Position numbers and translations under genes: made by a program
Notes under the pieces: model-generated
The model's database searches: none
The model's input: the letters and a program-made list of their open reading frames with translations, nothing else
What the model was told of the DNA's origin: nothing
Source: Usnea hakonensis
Taxonomy: Eukaryota; Ascomycota; Lecanoromycetes; Lecanorales; Parmeliaceae
Assembly: GCA_013423325.1 (NCBI GenBank)
Contig: BLJB01000195.1
Span: forward strand, 1-55,195
Direction of reading: 5' to 3'
Length of the DNA stretch: 55,195 bases
In this document: piece by piece, positions 36,235 to 47,764 of the stretch
Position numbering within the stretch: the first letter of the stretch is position 1
How the letters are laid out: every line of letters starts with the position of its first letter

Positions 36235-37650
36235 TGATCTAGTAGACCTAACCAAAAATATACTCTTATACCCCACAGAACGTTGATCCAACGTTTTCTA
36301 CCAGAGGAGAAGCGCTGTCCTGAAGTCTATGTTTATTAAAACCTGATGGCCCATTGGTGGGAAAGAGGCATGTAAGTCATGCCCGAAAACATCGCAACAT
36401 CAGCTCAGAGTCAAAACCCACACAGTCTTTGGATGATTCACCAATCCGAGGAGCTTGAAGTGGCTCGACCCCTATGCAGATAAGGCATGTATTCAAAAAT
36501 TATGCAATGCCTAAGATTTGGACTATATCCATGTTTCCGGCCGGTTTAACCCGTCATCTGCGCCGCAGCGATAAACGCTTGCGTACGAATGCTAGTAGTA
36601 CCGCAATTGGGTCCACGATTTGTCGGCCGGCCTTGTCCACATCTTACGGCTGCAGAAAGTATCGCCTATCTTGGTAAAACTTCTTTGTTACCCTACGTGC
36701 AACGTGGAAACATCGCAGCCTGGGATGGTGACGGCCAAGCTTGGACCTTGGGCGCCAGGATGCGCCAAATGGCCTTCTTGCGCAGAATCCATTCTGTTGT
36801 ACGCCATGATGTTGTCGCACTCGTAGCCACTTACTTGGTAGGCACTTGGATAAGCAAGCATGACATATTCGAAAAACCATAGGTACCAGCCCTGTCCCCA
36901 GTACCAAGATCTATAGCCGCCGGAGCGTGGAGAAGCTGCTAACCCACCCCATTGATACGAAGTCCTGGAGATTACGCTGTCTTCTCACCTGTTTTTCTGC
37001 GTCAGCGAGCTCAAATCCGTCTGAACAGGATTTGCGTGCGCAGTTTACACATTACTGATACAGCTATCAGACAGCATGTTTGCGCAAACACTGTACTTCG
37101 CCGGGCCTAAAACATTGCATTGGCCATTCCCACATGCGTCATCTCCCATGAAAGAATGGTTTCTGTACGACGAACCTCATCATTGATCGTCCGAGCAGGA
37201 AAGAAGTCGTGGCATCTGCCATGTTGTTCTTGTTCGTTGTGTCAAAGGCTCCACCTGCAAAGCGATCGAGCGGTTCTCCAGCAGACCGTATTTAGCGGAC
37301 GTAAATCCTTCCGTGGTACCTATCACGATATCACCAAGACTTCCGCCAAGACCAGCCGACATTCCATCACTGCCTGTAGAAAGGATCTGAGTCCAGGAAC
37401 GAAAGTCGAGTGTGATCGTTTCCACCACATATCTCAAGATTCAAGTGTTGTCTGAGAAAGGAAGTAGAGACCCCAAATCTACGTCCAAATGCGTGCATAA
37501 AAAACTCAAAGACCTTGAGGCGTATATGGCTAAGTCCAAGTAAGGTCTGCAATGTAGCTATTGCTGTGACTGTAGAAGCCAAGAATCATACTATATTCAG
37601 ATAATGATGAGATGAAGATCTATTTAAGGGGAAATCCATTTAATAATGTT

Positions 37651-37983
37651 TTACAATATTTCTTCTAGATAAAGAAAGAACATACATATGTCTGTGTATA
37701 CAACAATAATCAAGGAAGAAGTGTTTGGAGTCCTCCTCGCAACAGCGACAGCGGCACTGGCCCCACCACTCAAATTTGTGACTCCATCATTAAGTATGGC
37801 ATCCCCAACCGCTGATCCAAGGACAGTAAAGGCATGACCAATGTGTACGGAGATCTGGAGGAGCATAGACACCAACCGAGACACACTAGTACTTTTGGCG
37901 GCTTTGTCTATACAGTACGTTTCCGGACAGCCATCCTTACAAAAAGCGGTAGTAATGGCGCTGACCTCGAAAGCCTGACTCAA
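37651..37983 (-). CDS. Weak hypothetical ORF (probably not a standalone gene)
   Basis: A 110-codon minus-strand frame of mixed composition, containing SAITTAFCKDGCPETYCIDK and a hydrophobic stretch. A second minus-strand frame, 37937-38257, overlaps it in another phase. They could be exons of one diverged gene, but I found no convincing donor-acceptor pair and no family match. Given the size of the region, a frame of this length can arise by chance. Confidence 0.15.
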   Translation of the reverse strand: MSQAFEVSAITTAFCKDGCPETYCIDKAAKSTSVSRLVSMLLQISVHIGHAFTVLGSAVGDAILNDGVTNLSGGASAAVAVARRTPNTSSLIIVVYTDICMFFLYLEEIL

Positions 37984-39145
37984 TCCTGCGATTATGTGTG
38001 AAATTTCGCATGAAATTCATTGTATCGTAAGCGTTGGCCACTTCGAGATCGGGATGAAGAGAAAGCATGAAAATGACACCTTTCCCAATCATAGGTCTTT
38101 CGCTTACCCTACGATGTCTTTCATTTAGTCTACGGTACCAGATGAGGAGAGGATTTCCAGACATCGTACCCCTTAACCACCGTGACTGGAGCTCACGATT
38201 ACAGCAAACGATTAACAAAACAAAGGTATTTATGTCGACTGGGTTCCTATTTGCCACTGCCTGGCCATCTATATTATATTTTTGGAGTCAGTATCACCTA
38301 TCCGAGAAACATGGGGATGTTGTGAGGCTAGAAGTATGTCAACAGCGTGAGAAGTCTTTAAGCATGTCTCAACCCTTTAATGTGAGTCGAAAGGCAGAGC
38401 AAGAGATGCCTAATCATATGTATAGAAGGATTACATAGAGCCGTAAGTTTTTTGGGTGCTGCTAGCCGCCAGTGCCCAGTTTGACGTCGAGGCTTGCGAG
38501 ATTCAGAGACGATATACCACAGATAGCGGTCCTCCATTCTTGTGAGTCGCTAGCGGTTTGCGGGTGTCAGGGATGACGCAGCAATAGTAGCGATCTCTGA
38601 AGTCGAAATATTGTTGCCGCTTGTAGGAGAATATTTGCAGTTGCGATCTATGAAGCCAAGAAGCTGAGAACGCCCGATAAGAAGTCAAGCAGCAGCAGTA
38701 CTAATAAGGTTAGGGGAGTAGGGTAGAAGAGATCCGCGCTAAGGTAAGGGGTCCGACAGCCAAGGAATACCTTATTGTGAAGATCTCTTGGCCTGCGTGT
38801 TACCATTCACGACTCATTCATCATCCGTTCTAGCTAGCAGCATCATATTCTAAGGTATTCATTATCCCATTGATTCAAATTGTTCGCGTCCAAGTCCCTT
38901 GATGCTTGGCTGTGTACCACGAGGGCGACAAGCGGCAATTCTGCGTAGAAGTCCTGCCATGAAAATTGTACGTGGGCTTGTGGCTATATTATCCAATTGA
39001 CGTGAATTGAAGAGTCGGACATGCTGCCCAGTGATGCTCCTACGATTTGTCCCGGCTGGTCATCCAGTAGCTCCCTGATATCCTGACAGATAAATACTCT
39101 GAGCTGACACCGGCATCTTCCTGTTGGACCATAGGACCTTTGCAA

Positions 39146-41115
39146 ATGCCTCGCAACACAGCTTTCCACTCGCAGCGTCACGAGCCATTTCAGTCTCAAA
39201 GCTCCCTCGAGCTTCAGCATAATCAGGTTACCGGCCCTTTCTCTTTCCTGAACCCGACTCGCGCTACATTCAAACATTCAACTTTCAACGATCAAGGCTT
39301 TCATGACCATGACAGCACTAAGAACTCTCCCGAGCTGAAGGATGAGCAACTGGCATCAGACATCGAGTTCAAATGGCGCTCTCGAGATAACCGCAAAGGC
39401 CGACATACTCTCGTTGTAGATCCGTCGTCCGATCCTTCTGTCCCTATTCTGGCACCCAAATCGACTTCTAGCCTACAAGAAGTTGGCAAAGGTATCGTTC
39501 GGATGACGACGCAGTATCCTTACTGGGATGTTTCTTGGCTCGTTGCCATAACATTCACTTTGGGTTCCGTAGTTTGGGTGATAAACGCCTTCTTTGCCTA
39601 CCTACCCCTAGCGCAGCCCAGTACATCCTTCAGGAATGAGGTCTTAGTAGGCGGGGGAATTACGGCCTTCGTCGGAGCCACCATCTTCGAGATTGGTTCT
39701 GTTCTTCTCATGATAGAGGCTGTGAACGAAAATAGAGCCGGGTGTTTTGGTACGTACACCACCCGCGGGGTCTAGTATCATAATGATAATTTCGAATTCT
39801 TCGCCAGGCTGGGCGTTGGAGCGAGCCTTCTCGGGCGGTGAAGGAGCCAAAGGCAGGCTCAGAATCAGGGCTGACGAAGACAATTGTGTCCATCACCATG
39901 CAAATAAGAGCAACTTCGTTGGCAAGGGATCCGGTATGCTCCAACCGAAGCCAAGATTAACCCTCCTCGCTCACATTTGAAAGTCAAGGAACCCTCTGGC
40001 GAGGGTCTTGCAGATCTCCACACTTCCATCAATGGCGACCAAGACAAGTCCGTAGACTTGAATAGTCCCAATAGATCATGGGTTTGGTTCCCGTCAATAC
40101 ATGAGCTGAAAACCCACTACGTACGTGTTTATAGAGTTTGCGAGTAGTTTGAGACGTGTTTCCTATGTTTAACTTTACATCTTGATTCATCAGAGCTGAC
40201 TTGGAACTGTTGATCAGTTGCGAGAGTTAGGGTTCCTTGCGTCGCTTGCCCAGTTTTGCGGAGCGTAGGTAACATCTAAAGAATCAATTGTCGATGAAAG
40301 AGATACTAATTGCGCTGTGTTTGAATAAGGACAATATTTTGGGTTAGCCATTTCGCCGTCTACAATCCATATGAAACATCTTGCTTACGTCGATGAGATA
40401 TCTGGCTTCACCGCTCTCCCCGGCATCAACAACAAAATGTCCCAAGGTCTATTGGACGGCATTTATTGGGTACCGCAGATGGTAAGTACAATTTCAAAAA
40501 AATCATTCCCATTTAAAAGCTTCTTCGACTTGTAATGATTTCGAAATTAAAGACACGGTAAACGCTGTCGAGCTGGTTGATTCTCTATTTCTACCTCAAG
40601 CAATGAATGCTGACTTTGTAGATCGGAGGATCTGGTACCGCCTGTAGTCTGTTGCTCCTGAAATGCAATTGACAAATGCTAGGTTTCATTGTCTCCGGCA
40701 CGCTTTACATGCTAGAAACGCAATCAAAATGGTACAAGCCCGCGGGGAGAGTGCTCGGATGGCACATTGGACTTTGGAATGTAAGCATATTGTTTGGGTT
40801 ACTTTCTTATCCAGTGACGTTTCTCAGGCGGAAGACAACTTTCGAAAACAGGAAGCTCCTTAACCCTCTTCAAGCTTTCTCACAACTCGAAGCTCCCCAT
40901 GAACAGGTAATACTGACTCGCTTTAGTTGATAGGAGCTCTAGGATTTACCCTATGTGGTGCATTGGGCCCTGCGTATGGCAACAGCGGCGCCCAATACGA
41001 AGCTTCGTTGGCTACATTCTGGGGTTCGTGGGCGTTTTTGATTGGATCTTTGATCCAATGGTACGAAAGTTTGGACAAGCATCCCGTGATAGAGCGATCC
41101 AATTTAGTGTCATGA
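39146..41115 (+). CDS. Multi-pass integral membrane protein, fungal-conserved, unknown role
   Basis: Nine exons give 436 residues: 39146-39749, 39808-39933, 39984-40120, 40218-40264, 40330-40342, 40398-40481, 40622-40634, 40683-40780, 40927-41115. A soluble N-terminus of about 125 residues is followed by six probable helices, including WLVAITFTLGSVVWVINAFF, VLVGGGITAFVGATIFEIGS, ELGFLASLAQFCGATIFW, then IVSGTLYMLETQ, a helix through LWNLIGALGFTLCGA and SLATFWGSWAFLIGSLIQW. Short motifs such as TIFWISGFTALPGI, VLGWHIG and GPAYGNSGAQYEASL resemble a widespread fungal integral membrane family I remember without a function, possibly YrhK-like. Two exons are only 13 nt; including both restores these motifs and the frame. 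It is in tandem with DPM1, 337 bp upstream. Localisation and substrate unknown. Confidence 0.85.
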
Positions 41116-41452
41116 GTATTAAAAGAGTTATTTTCCTCTGGAGCATCATCAATGCAGTTCTTCAAGGATTCTTCAGGCCATTAACTAACAGACAATTACA
41201 TTTTAGTGCACGAGTCGATAGATCGTAAGTTTGAAAAATGCATCTTGAAATAAGGCTGGCAGGTCTTGGCATCTGGCGTACTGAGTCGTAGGCTAAATTC
41301 AGACTGCGTGATTTTCTCATCATATATATATCCTTTTCAATTCCCAGAAGTAGGCTTATTTTCAGGCCAGGCAGGCTACCGTCCTTGACTTCCGATTCTT
41401 GAAGCTGAATCCCACACATTCGTTTGAAAAGTGACTCTGTAGATTCAAAGCC

Positions 41453-42583
41453 ATGTCAAGCAGAGAAAAATACACAGTCATTCTACCAACCTACAACGAA
41501 AGAAGAAATCTGCCTATCAGTAAAAGACCCAACTTGAGTTCTTAGGCGCTTTTCCCTTTCTGCCTCCATGCTGACTGCTACTCCCGTAGTCACCTGGCTT
41601 CTCAATCGCACCTTCACCGAGAAGTAAGACCTGCCTCTTCTCACCAGGCCCGTTCTGATGACCGCATACCCATGTAACATGCTAACGCCGTGGCTCTTCC
41701 AGCCAACTCGACTGGGAAATAATCATTGTGGACGACGGCTCCCCTGATGGCACCTTGCAAGTAGCCCAACAGCTCCAGAAATTTTACGGAAGCCGCATCG
41801 TCCTTAAACCCCGCGCAGGCAAACTTGGCCTGGGTACGGCATACGTCCACGGACTCAAATACGCTTCGGGGAGCTTCGTAATCATCATGGACGCGGACTT
41901 CTCACATCACCCCAAGTTCCTTGCCCCTATGATTGAAAAGCAAAAGGCTGGCGACTACGACATCGTGACGGGCACCAGATACAGTGGAGACGGTGGAGTT
42001 TACGGCTGGGATCTCAAAAGGAAGTTGGTGTCGAGGGGGGCGAACTTGTTTGCGGATACAGTGCTCAGGCCGGGGGTCAGTGATTTGACAGGGAGTTTTC
42101 GGTTGTACAAGAGGGCGGTGCTGGAGAGTGCCATTGCCCAGACAGAAAGCAAGGGATACACATTTCAAATGGTATGTATCGTTTAGGTCGGTCCCTTCAC
42201 CCGCGAGCATGGTATCTCGTGCCGCAGGGTATTTTGTGGGTCACTCAAAAGAGCCCTTAAAAATGCTCTCTAATCAAGCTTGATTTCAAATCCAGGTACG
42301 CTAATACTGACATTATCTGTAGGAATTAATGGTCAGAGCAAAGAGTATGGGATACAGAGTCGCGGAGGTACCGATTAGTTTTGTTGACCGAGGTAAGACT
42401 ACCAAGCAAGGCAGTCATAACGTACAAGCAGCTGAATATCTCAAGTTTACGGAGAGTCGAAGCTCGGCGGAGATGAGATCGTTGAGTATGCGAAGGTGAG
42501 CTCTGCGGGAACGTATTATCATCGAAGTTATCTGCTAAAAAGGACATGCCTAGGGAGTGCTGAATCTGTGGTTGAAGGTCTAA
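41453..42583 (+). CDS. dpm1: Dolichol-phosphate mannosyltransferase catalytic subunit (Dpm1)
   Basis: Dpm1 transfers mannose from GDP-mannose to dolichol phosphate at the ER, feeding N-glycosylation, O-mannosylation and GPI anchors. Six exons (introns 41520-41589, 41624-41702, 42172-42322, 42393-42445, 42496-42553) give 239 residues, matching the soluble human/S. pombe form that lacks the C-terminal membrane helix of S. cerevisiae Dpm1. GT-A family 2 motifs are visible: VILPTYNERRNLP, IIVDDGSPDGT, the metal-binding IIMDADFSHHP, TGTRYSGDGGVYGWD, GVSDLTGSFRLYKR and VYGESKLGGDEI. The short form normally needs Dpm2/Dpm3 partners for membrane attachment; neither is in the window. The assignment is firm. 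Confidence 0.96.
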
Positions 42584-43149
42584 GGTTTATTGATGGCGTT
42601 CAATGGGATATACCCCAAGTCTTGAATATCAAAAGTTTCTAACACCTAATTCCGATATAATAAGATCTGCATCTATACACTCCTTCAGAAACAATCGCCA
42701 CCCGGATAATAGCGTGAACGTTGCTGAGCTTGCAAATTCGAATTGCTGACATCTTGCATAATCGCCCTCGGATCTCCTAGAAGAAGGATCGAGGATAGGA
42801 TGCCAAGTTGTGGCCGAACAGCAAGAAGACTGAGTACTCTACAACTGCCGTATTATCATGATGGTATAAATAAAGCAGGTGATGTAAGGCCTTTCCAGCT
42901 CTTGAAAATGAAGGGCTCGAGCAGCTTTTCCTATGTTTTACCCTCTTCCTCGTCATCTACAAGATCCCAAACAGCAAGTGTACTTAAGTTTGTGCAACAG
43001 ATCACATTCTTGGACATGACTTGGCCAGAAAAAAATTTCATTGCGTTGGCGGCTTTTTGTAGCACTCAGCGGAATTGAAGCTCTCAATTCACAATATTCT
43101 TCCATGAACGCCAACGCTCAGAAACAAACCCCGAACTACACATGACATA
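42584..43149. other. Convergent intergenic region
   Basis: 566 bp between DPM1 and the dehydrogenase gene. Only 3' flanks are expected. No feature is recognised. Confidence 0.4.
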
Positions 43150-44411
43150 TTACATGTTCCTACCCCCGGTCACCTTTTCAAATAAGCCGACACTTCTCGT
43201 CCAAGTTCAGATTGGAGAGCTTACCATTAGAGTCTGGCCATTCACATACGAGAACAGAGGACTGGCAACTGCCAAAATCGCATTAGCTGCTTCTGTTGCG
43301 GTGCCCGGTCTTCTGAGTGGGATGTCGAGAAATGCATTGCTCCCTGCGGCTTGTTTCTGCGCCTTCGGTATTCCGAGGGCAACTTTGCTGCCATCCGGCG
43401 TCGTCACAAAAGCGCCTTCCTCCTTGGCCGCTGTAAGGCGCGTCGCGATGTGGCCGAATGCGACACTGTAGTGACAGGTTGTCAATTAGAAAGGAGCGAC
43501 AATGGGTAAAGCAAAGAGGTACTTACGTATTAGCACGGACGCCAAATGAAGGACCCCATTCTTTCGCTATGACCTTTGATAGACCGGTCACGCCTGCTTT
43601 TGCAACGCCATAGTTGGCTTGCCCTCTAGTATTCTATTAGTGAATTGTCCCAACGACTTTTTGCATTGATCCCATACGCATTGCCGTTGATTCCACTCGT
43701 ACTGCTGATATTGATGATGTTTCTCGGCTCTCCGTCTTTGACTCTGAAATATGGGGCGGCTGCCCTGACAAGTTTAAAGGGGGCGGTGTTATGTAAAGCG
43801 ATGATGGTATCCCATTGCCTGTCCGTCATCTGAATTATACCTTGAGCGAATGTTCATTCAAGAAGTCGATATCGGCTTCCGCAACATAGTTCTTACCTTG
43901 TCTACGCAGATTTCCGAGTCAGTCTTGCTTCCCAAACATGTCTTGCGACACAGATTCATAATCAAAAACGAAGAATCAGTTCGAGAAATACGTACGTATT
44001 ACTCCGTCCCAGGTGAAGCCAGCATTGTTGACTATGATGTGGATCTTGCCGCCTCCGAATTCGGCGGCTTTCTTCACAAGCTCGTCAATGTACTGTGCAT
44101 TCAGCATATCTCCAGGAAAAGCTGTTGCTTGTCCGCCATCTTCTTCGATGGCTTTGGCGACTGCATTTGCCTTGTCTGTTCATCAAAGGTCCATCAGCTT
44201 TTACGCGCAATCATGGAACCGTACGGCATCTTTGCGGAGATATACCGGCATCTATATCCTGTACCACAACTTTTGCACCCTCTCGTGCGAACAATTGCGC
44301 AGCTTCTGCCCCAATGCCTTGTCCTGAGCCCGTTATGATGGCTACCTGACCGGCGAGCATACCATTTGGAAAGAGATGCCCGGCAATCTGGGCGACACGC
44401 TTCTCTGCCAT
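43150..44411 (-). CDS. Short-chain dehydrogenase/reductase (3-oxoacyl-[ACP] reductase-like)
   Basis: NAD(P)-dependent oxidoreductase of the classical SDR family; substrate unknown. Seven exons give 288 residues: 44246-44411, 43996-44175, 43897-43901, 43678-43829, 43527-43625, 43225-43465, 43150-43173. The cofactor motif TGSGQGIG (about 28-35), the VVVQDID acidic site, the NNAG motif and the catalytic Ser with YxxxK (INISSTSG, then NYGVAKAG) are all present. The C-terminus ends SYVNGQTLMVTGGRNM. Exon 3 is only 5 nt (ACAAG) and gives the HK of GVIHKMTDRQW, as in homologues I recall. A variant using donor GTAATA would skip it and lose VIHK. NAGFTWDGVIHK and a long loop after TRLTAAKEEG suggest the FabG-like group. 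It is transcribed towards DPM1. Confidence 0.92.
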
Positions 44412-44820
44412 ACTTGAGGAATCTCAGATAGTGGATTGACAAGGACTTTGGGATGAAGTTGGGTGGAACTGTAACCGATCGTAGGGATTACGCAGCCATT
44501 GAAAGTGTAGAGTAGGGTTTCTGCGAAAGCCGAGGCATGACGTATGACCAGAGTACTTTTCCCGAGCGGTGCTGGTGGTGCAAGCTCATAAAGTAGTCTT
44601 AGCTAAATTGTCCGCTCCTATCAACGAAACGATCGTCTTTACTAAAGAAACCCTTCTCTTTCACGTGAGAAGTCTGAACCCTGTACCTTCAAGCTGGGAA
44701 GTCCGACCGTTGCCTTCTGAAGCCTGTATGGCGGATCTGGAGGAATACTGCTCATCGATATCGATTTGAGTGATGCTCACACTTTGGGTAAAAAGTGTCA
44801 AGAAGAGTCCCAGGTATACA
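44412..44820. other. Tandem intergenic region upstream of the dehydrogenase
   Basis: 409 bp holding the dehydrogenase promoter and the 3' flank of the next gene. No motif is recognised. Confidence 0.35.
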
Positions 44821-45778
44821 TCATTTTCGTTTGATCTGTCTGATGGTAATGACATCCGCTTCTAGCTTCCAGTTCACGTCGAATTCGTCCCTGAGCTGCT
44901 CCCATTGTTGGTTTGCTGACTTCTCCAGATACCCTTTGTCGACACTCAGATAGCTCTTCCCTAAGCAACCTAGAGCGCGCCTTCTCATCCCTTCCTCGGC
45001 GTATTCCAACAGCCGTTGCTGATGATCGCTCATCAAGGTTTTGATTTTCCAGAACGCATACCAATTACCATGAACAAGAGCCTTGAGCACTCTTTCAACT
45101 TTCACATTTTTATACTTGTAGTGGCATCCCACTTTATACGCTGTTGCTAGATCATTCTGCCGGCATGACAAGTCAAGTACATAGTACCCCACGAATTCGT
45201 GATGTTCAGCTGCTGTCAGCGGTGTCACTGTATGTAGATTGCATAAAAGATGCAGCAAAGCTGGATGGTAAGATTCCAAATGTCTCATGAGTATAGTAGC
45301 GCGGATTATAAACGCATATGCTCGTATGGCAAACGCGTCTTTGCGGCCCGAAGCTACGATTGCTTCACGAATTTTTCGCATGGCCATTAGTATTATGCAC
45401 GCTTCCCTTGACTGCTCTATCGAGACTCGAGGTGCATTTGTTAGGATCCGTTTCTGTGAATTTTCCTCTGTTCTACGAGGACGGTCCTCTGGCAATCCAT
45501 CGAGCAACAAGTATGAAAATGCTGCGTCGAGAGCGTCATTGTTTCCACCAACACGAAGACAGCGTTCATATCTGTGAAGGACTTTTCCGAAGTAGTCTTC
45601 TTGTATCTTGAGGTTGAGAAGTCTACGATATGTGTCAGCGTGACAAATATCCAGAGTAGTCACCGCACCTGCTATCGCCTTTGGAGGGTAGGCCTATGCT
45701 TTCCAGAGGATCTAGGGAGGTTTGCTTCAGTCTACTAGCTCCCCGAGATGGACGGCACAGCTCAGGGCAGAGTTCCAT
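44821..45778 (-). CDS. Conserved helical protein of unknown function
   Basis: Not recognised by name. Two exons (intron 45623-45668, 46 nt) give 303 residues starting MELCPELCRPSRG. The main exon is almost entirely helical in appearance. Its C-terminal half contains TAAEHHEFVGYYVLDLSC, KVERVLKALVHGNWYAFWKI and CLGKSYLSVDKGYLEKSAN. The order (helical repeats, then a YLSVDKGYLE-like strand-helix) resembles PCI/CSN8-type winged-helix modules seen in the Sac3, CSN8 and eIF3k group. That is a guess. Without the intron the frame would begin at a GTG inside the intron; the ATG at 45778 gives a continuous model. The gene is head to head with the PAQR gene, 250 bp apart. Confidence 0.75.
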
Positions 45779-46028
45779 GGCGATATATCAAGCGGTTCAG
45801 GGCGTGATTGGATGGCCCATCAATCCGAATTCCGTGAGCCCTGCCATGCGAGTTTTACTTGGTTACCTTAGGTTGGCAGTCTCGGCAGTCTTAGGGCTAG
45901 AGTACTTAATGCAGAGTACGAGTTAGAGTACACCAGGGATTACTTTTTAGCTGCATGTCTTTTCAGAGCTCACCTTACTATTAATTATTCTTTTCCTTTC
46001 CTTTCGACAATCCCCCGAACTCGCAGTA

Positions 46029-47134
46029 ATGGCCACTCGTCGAATTCCCACACGCGCTAAAACCGCGCCCATTGAGACACTTCACAGTCTCCTTACTGCG
46101 CAGGAAGCCGATTCTGCATTCAAAAGCAGACCCGTAGTTGGCTTCCTTAGATACGATGATCTACCTGCCTGGCGACAAGATAACCATTTCATCTTGACTC
46201 ATTACCGTCCGACCTCTGATTCTTTCTTGACATCTTTCCAGAGCCTATTTCAATTGCATAATGAATCCGTCAATATCCACTCTCACCTTTCTGGCGCTTG
46301 GATTTTTTTCTTCGTCGCCCTGTCTCTATATGCCTTTGAACGGCATCCAGTGGCACCGGCGGATATCATAGCATTCTTGTTCTTCTTTTCCGGTGCTGTT
46401 ATATGTTTGGGCATAAGCGCTACCTACCACACACTCTCGAACCATTCACCAAAGGTACGCCTAGCCTCCAGCAGCTGACTTTTTCAAGACTAAATTCCCA
46501 GATCAATCAATGGGGGAACCAAATCGATTACCTGGGCATTGTCGTTCTCATCTCTGGAAGCTTCGTGCCGAGCGTATATTATGGTTTCTATTGCGAGCCA
46601 ATGCTGCAAAGATGCTACTGGAGTATGGTACGTGTGAATAAACAAAACGTAGTCCGGCACTGAACCACTTCTGAACAAACGGGAATCAGATCTCCACAAT
46701 TGGCGTTGGCTGCGTTTTTCTATCCGTCAACCCAAAGTTCCGTTCCCCTCTTTGGCGGTCATTTCGCGCAAGCATGTTTGTCGGCTTCGGTCTCTCCGCC
46801 ATTTTTCCAGTCTTGCACGGAGTATACATTCATGGACTTGAGCAAATGAGATACTCGATTGGCCTTGATTGGGTCCTTTTGCAAGGTTTCCTCTACGTCC
46901 TAGGAGCTGTCGTTTATGCTGTGTGTTTCTACATTCCTCAATTTTCAGAGACCCCCTAGCAAAGCTGATCCGAGATGTCAGACACGTGTGCCTGAGAGAT
47001 TCCATCCTGGAAGATACGATGTCTGGGGGAGCTCTCATCAGATATTCCACGGTCTGATCCTACTGGCCGCAATGTCACAACTCCTAGGCCTGCTGACCGC
47101 TTTCCACCATGCGCATACATCGTCCAAATGCTAG
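46029..47134 (+). CDS. Izh-type PAQR seven-transmembrane protein (adiponectin receptor / haemolysin III family)
   Basis: Fungal Izh proteins are multi-pass membrane proteins tied to zinc and lipid homeostasis, and probably ceramidase-like. Four exons (introns 46455-46501, 46628-46689, 46921-46981) give 311 residues. The three PAQR metal-site motifs are present: NIHSHLSG after the Glu-Ser-Val start of helix 1, SATYHTLSNHS in helix 2, and SSHQIFHGLILLAA near the C-terminus. These supply the zinc ligand histidines. Seven hydrophobic helices follow the usual order, with WGNQIDYLGIVVLI and LGAVVYATRVPERFHPGRYDVW between them. The soluble N-terminus contains YDDLPAWRQDNHFILTHYRP. Start ATG 46029 is the first in frame. 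The assignment is firm; paralogue (Izh1-4) not determined. Confidence 0.95.
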
Positions 47135-47376
47135 TCCGTGACGGCATCCATGCACGCGTAAAAGTTCCCGTACGATACTGCGACACTAAGCTTCCGCTCC
47201 GTCAACTGAGAGCCGCTCCAAATTCTTTCATGAATTCGGAGCTGCAATCCTTATGTCAGTGGCTTCCCATGGTTAGACGCTCTCTCTAGTATCCAGTGCA
47301 AATCAAGCTTGAGCAGCCATAGACAGAGTCCAGGTCCAAAGCGGCTAACATATGCCAAGTGATATCTACTCACGAC

Positions 47377-47586
47377 TTACACATTCCACTTGGACAGATA
47401 GGGTTTCGTGTATTGGGCTGGGCAGCACGACGGAAATGGCTGTTCATCTTCCCGACCTGTAACGTCATATGAGATGTTGGGTACAATTAGCGAAACTTGA
47501 CACTCGCTAGCTTCGTACAAAGACATTGGAGACCAAGAACGAAATGAGAGAGCGGCTTGTGACAAGCCCAAGATCACCAGCAGCAT
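47377..47586 (-). CDS. Possible small secreted protein
   Basis: A 69-codon frame beginning MLLVILGLSQAALSFRSW, which could be a short signal peptide. The mature part has three cysteines (one at SECQV, two at FPSCCPAQY) and ends PYLSKWNV. A GTAAGT donor overlaps the stop codon, so the real protein could continue past an intron. A 36-nt intron would open a further stretch including RFGPGLCLWLLKLDL, but 36 nt is too short to trust. No family is recognised. It lies between the 3' ends of the PAQR gene and VPS35, where little room for a promoter exists. Confidence 0.3.
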   Translation of the reverse strand: MLLVILGLSQAALSFRSWSPMSLYEASECQVSLIVPNISYDVTGREDEQPFPSCCPAQYTKPYLSKWNV

Positions 47587-47764
47587 TCGCCTACTTATCC
47601 AAACACTATTAGCGAGAAGGGGTATTCAACCGCACAAATATAGCACCATGGGAGCTTTGTAACACTTTGTTCGCTCATCTTACAGACCAGAGTACATCGT
47701 GGGAAAGCCTTAAAGGCTTGAGCCATCAGCCGACGCTCGTAAAGATTCCGGAACCCTACTCAGT

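Larger units (their letters stand above)
32357..39145. other. 6.8-kb gene-poor region
   Basis: No confident gene. It holds the kinase promoter, CAGTGCCC-type repeats (33,566-33,636), a tandem 38-bp duplication (34755-34830), a perfect palindrome (36206-36234) and weak minus-strand frames around 37,180-38,257. Composition is normal, not RIP-like. It could contain lncRNA or a diverged gene that I cannot see. Confidence 0.45.

Noticed and set aside
36474..37582. Overlapping ORFs on both strands (67-111 codons)
   Set aside because: Overlap in several frames without a dominant one, no conserved motif, no convincing introns.
45681..45926. 81-codon plus-strand ORF
   Set aside because: Overlaps the first exon of the minus-strand helical protein gene and the promoter of the PAQR gene; no signature.
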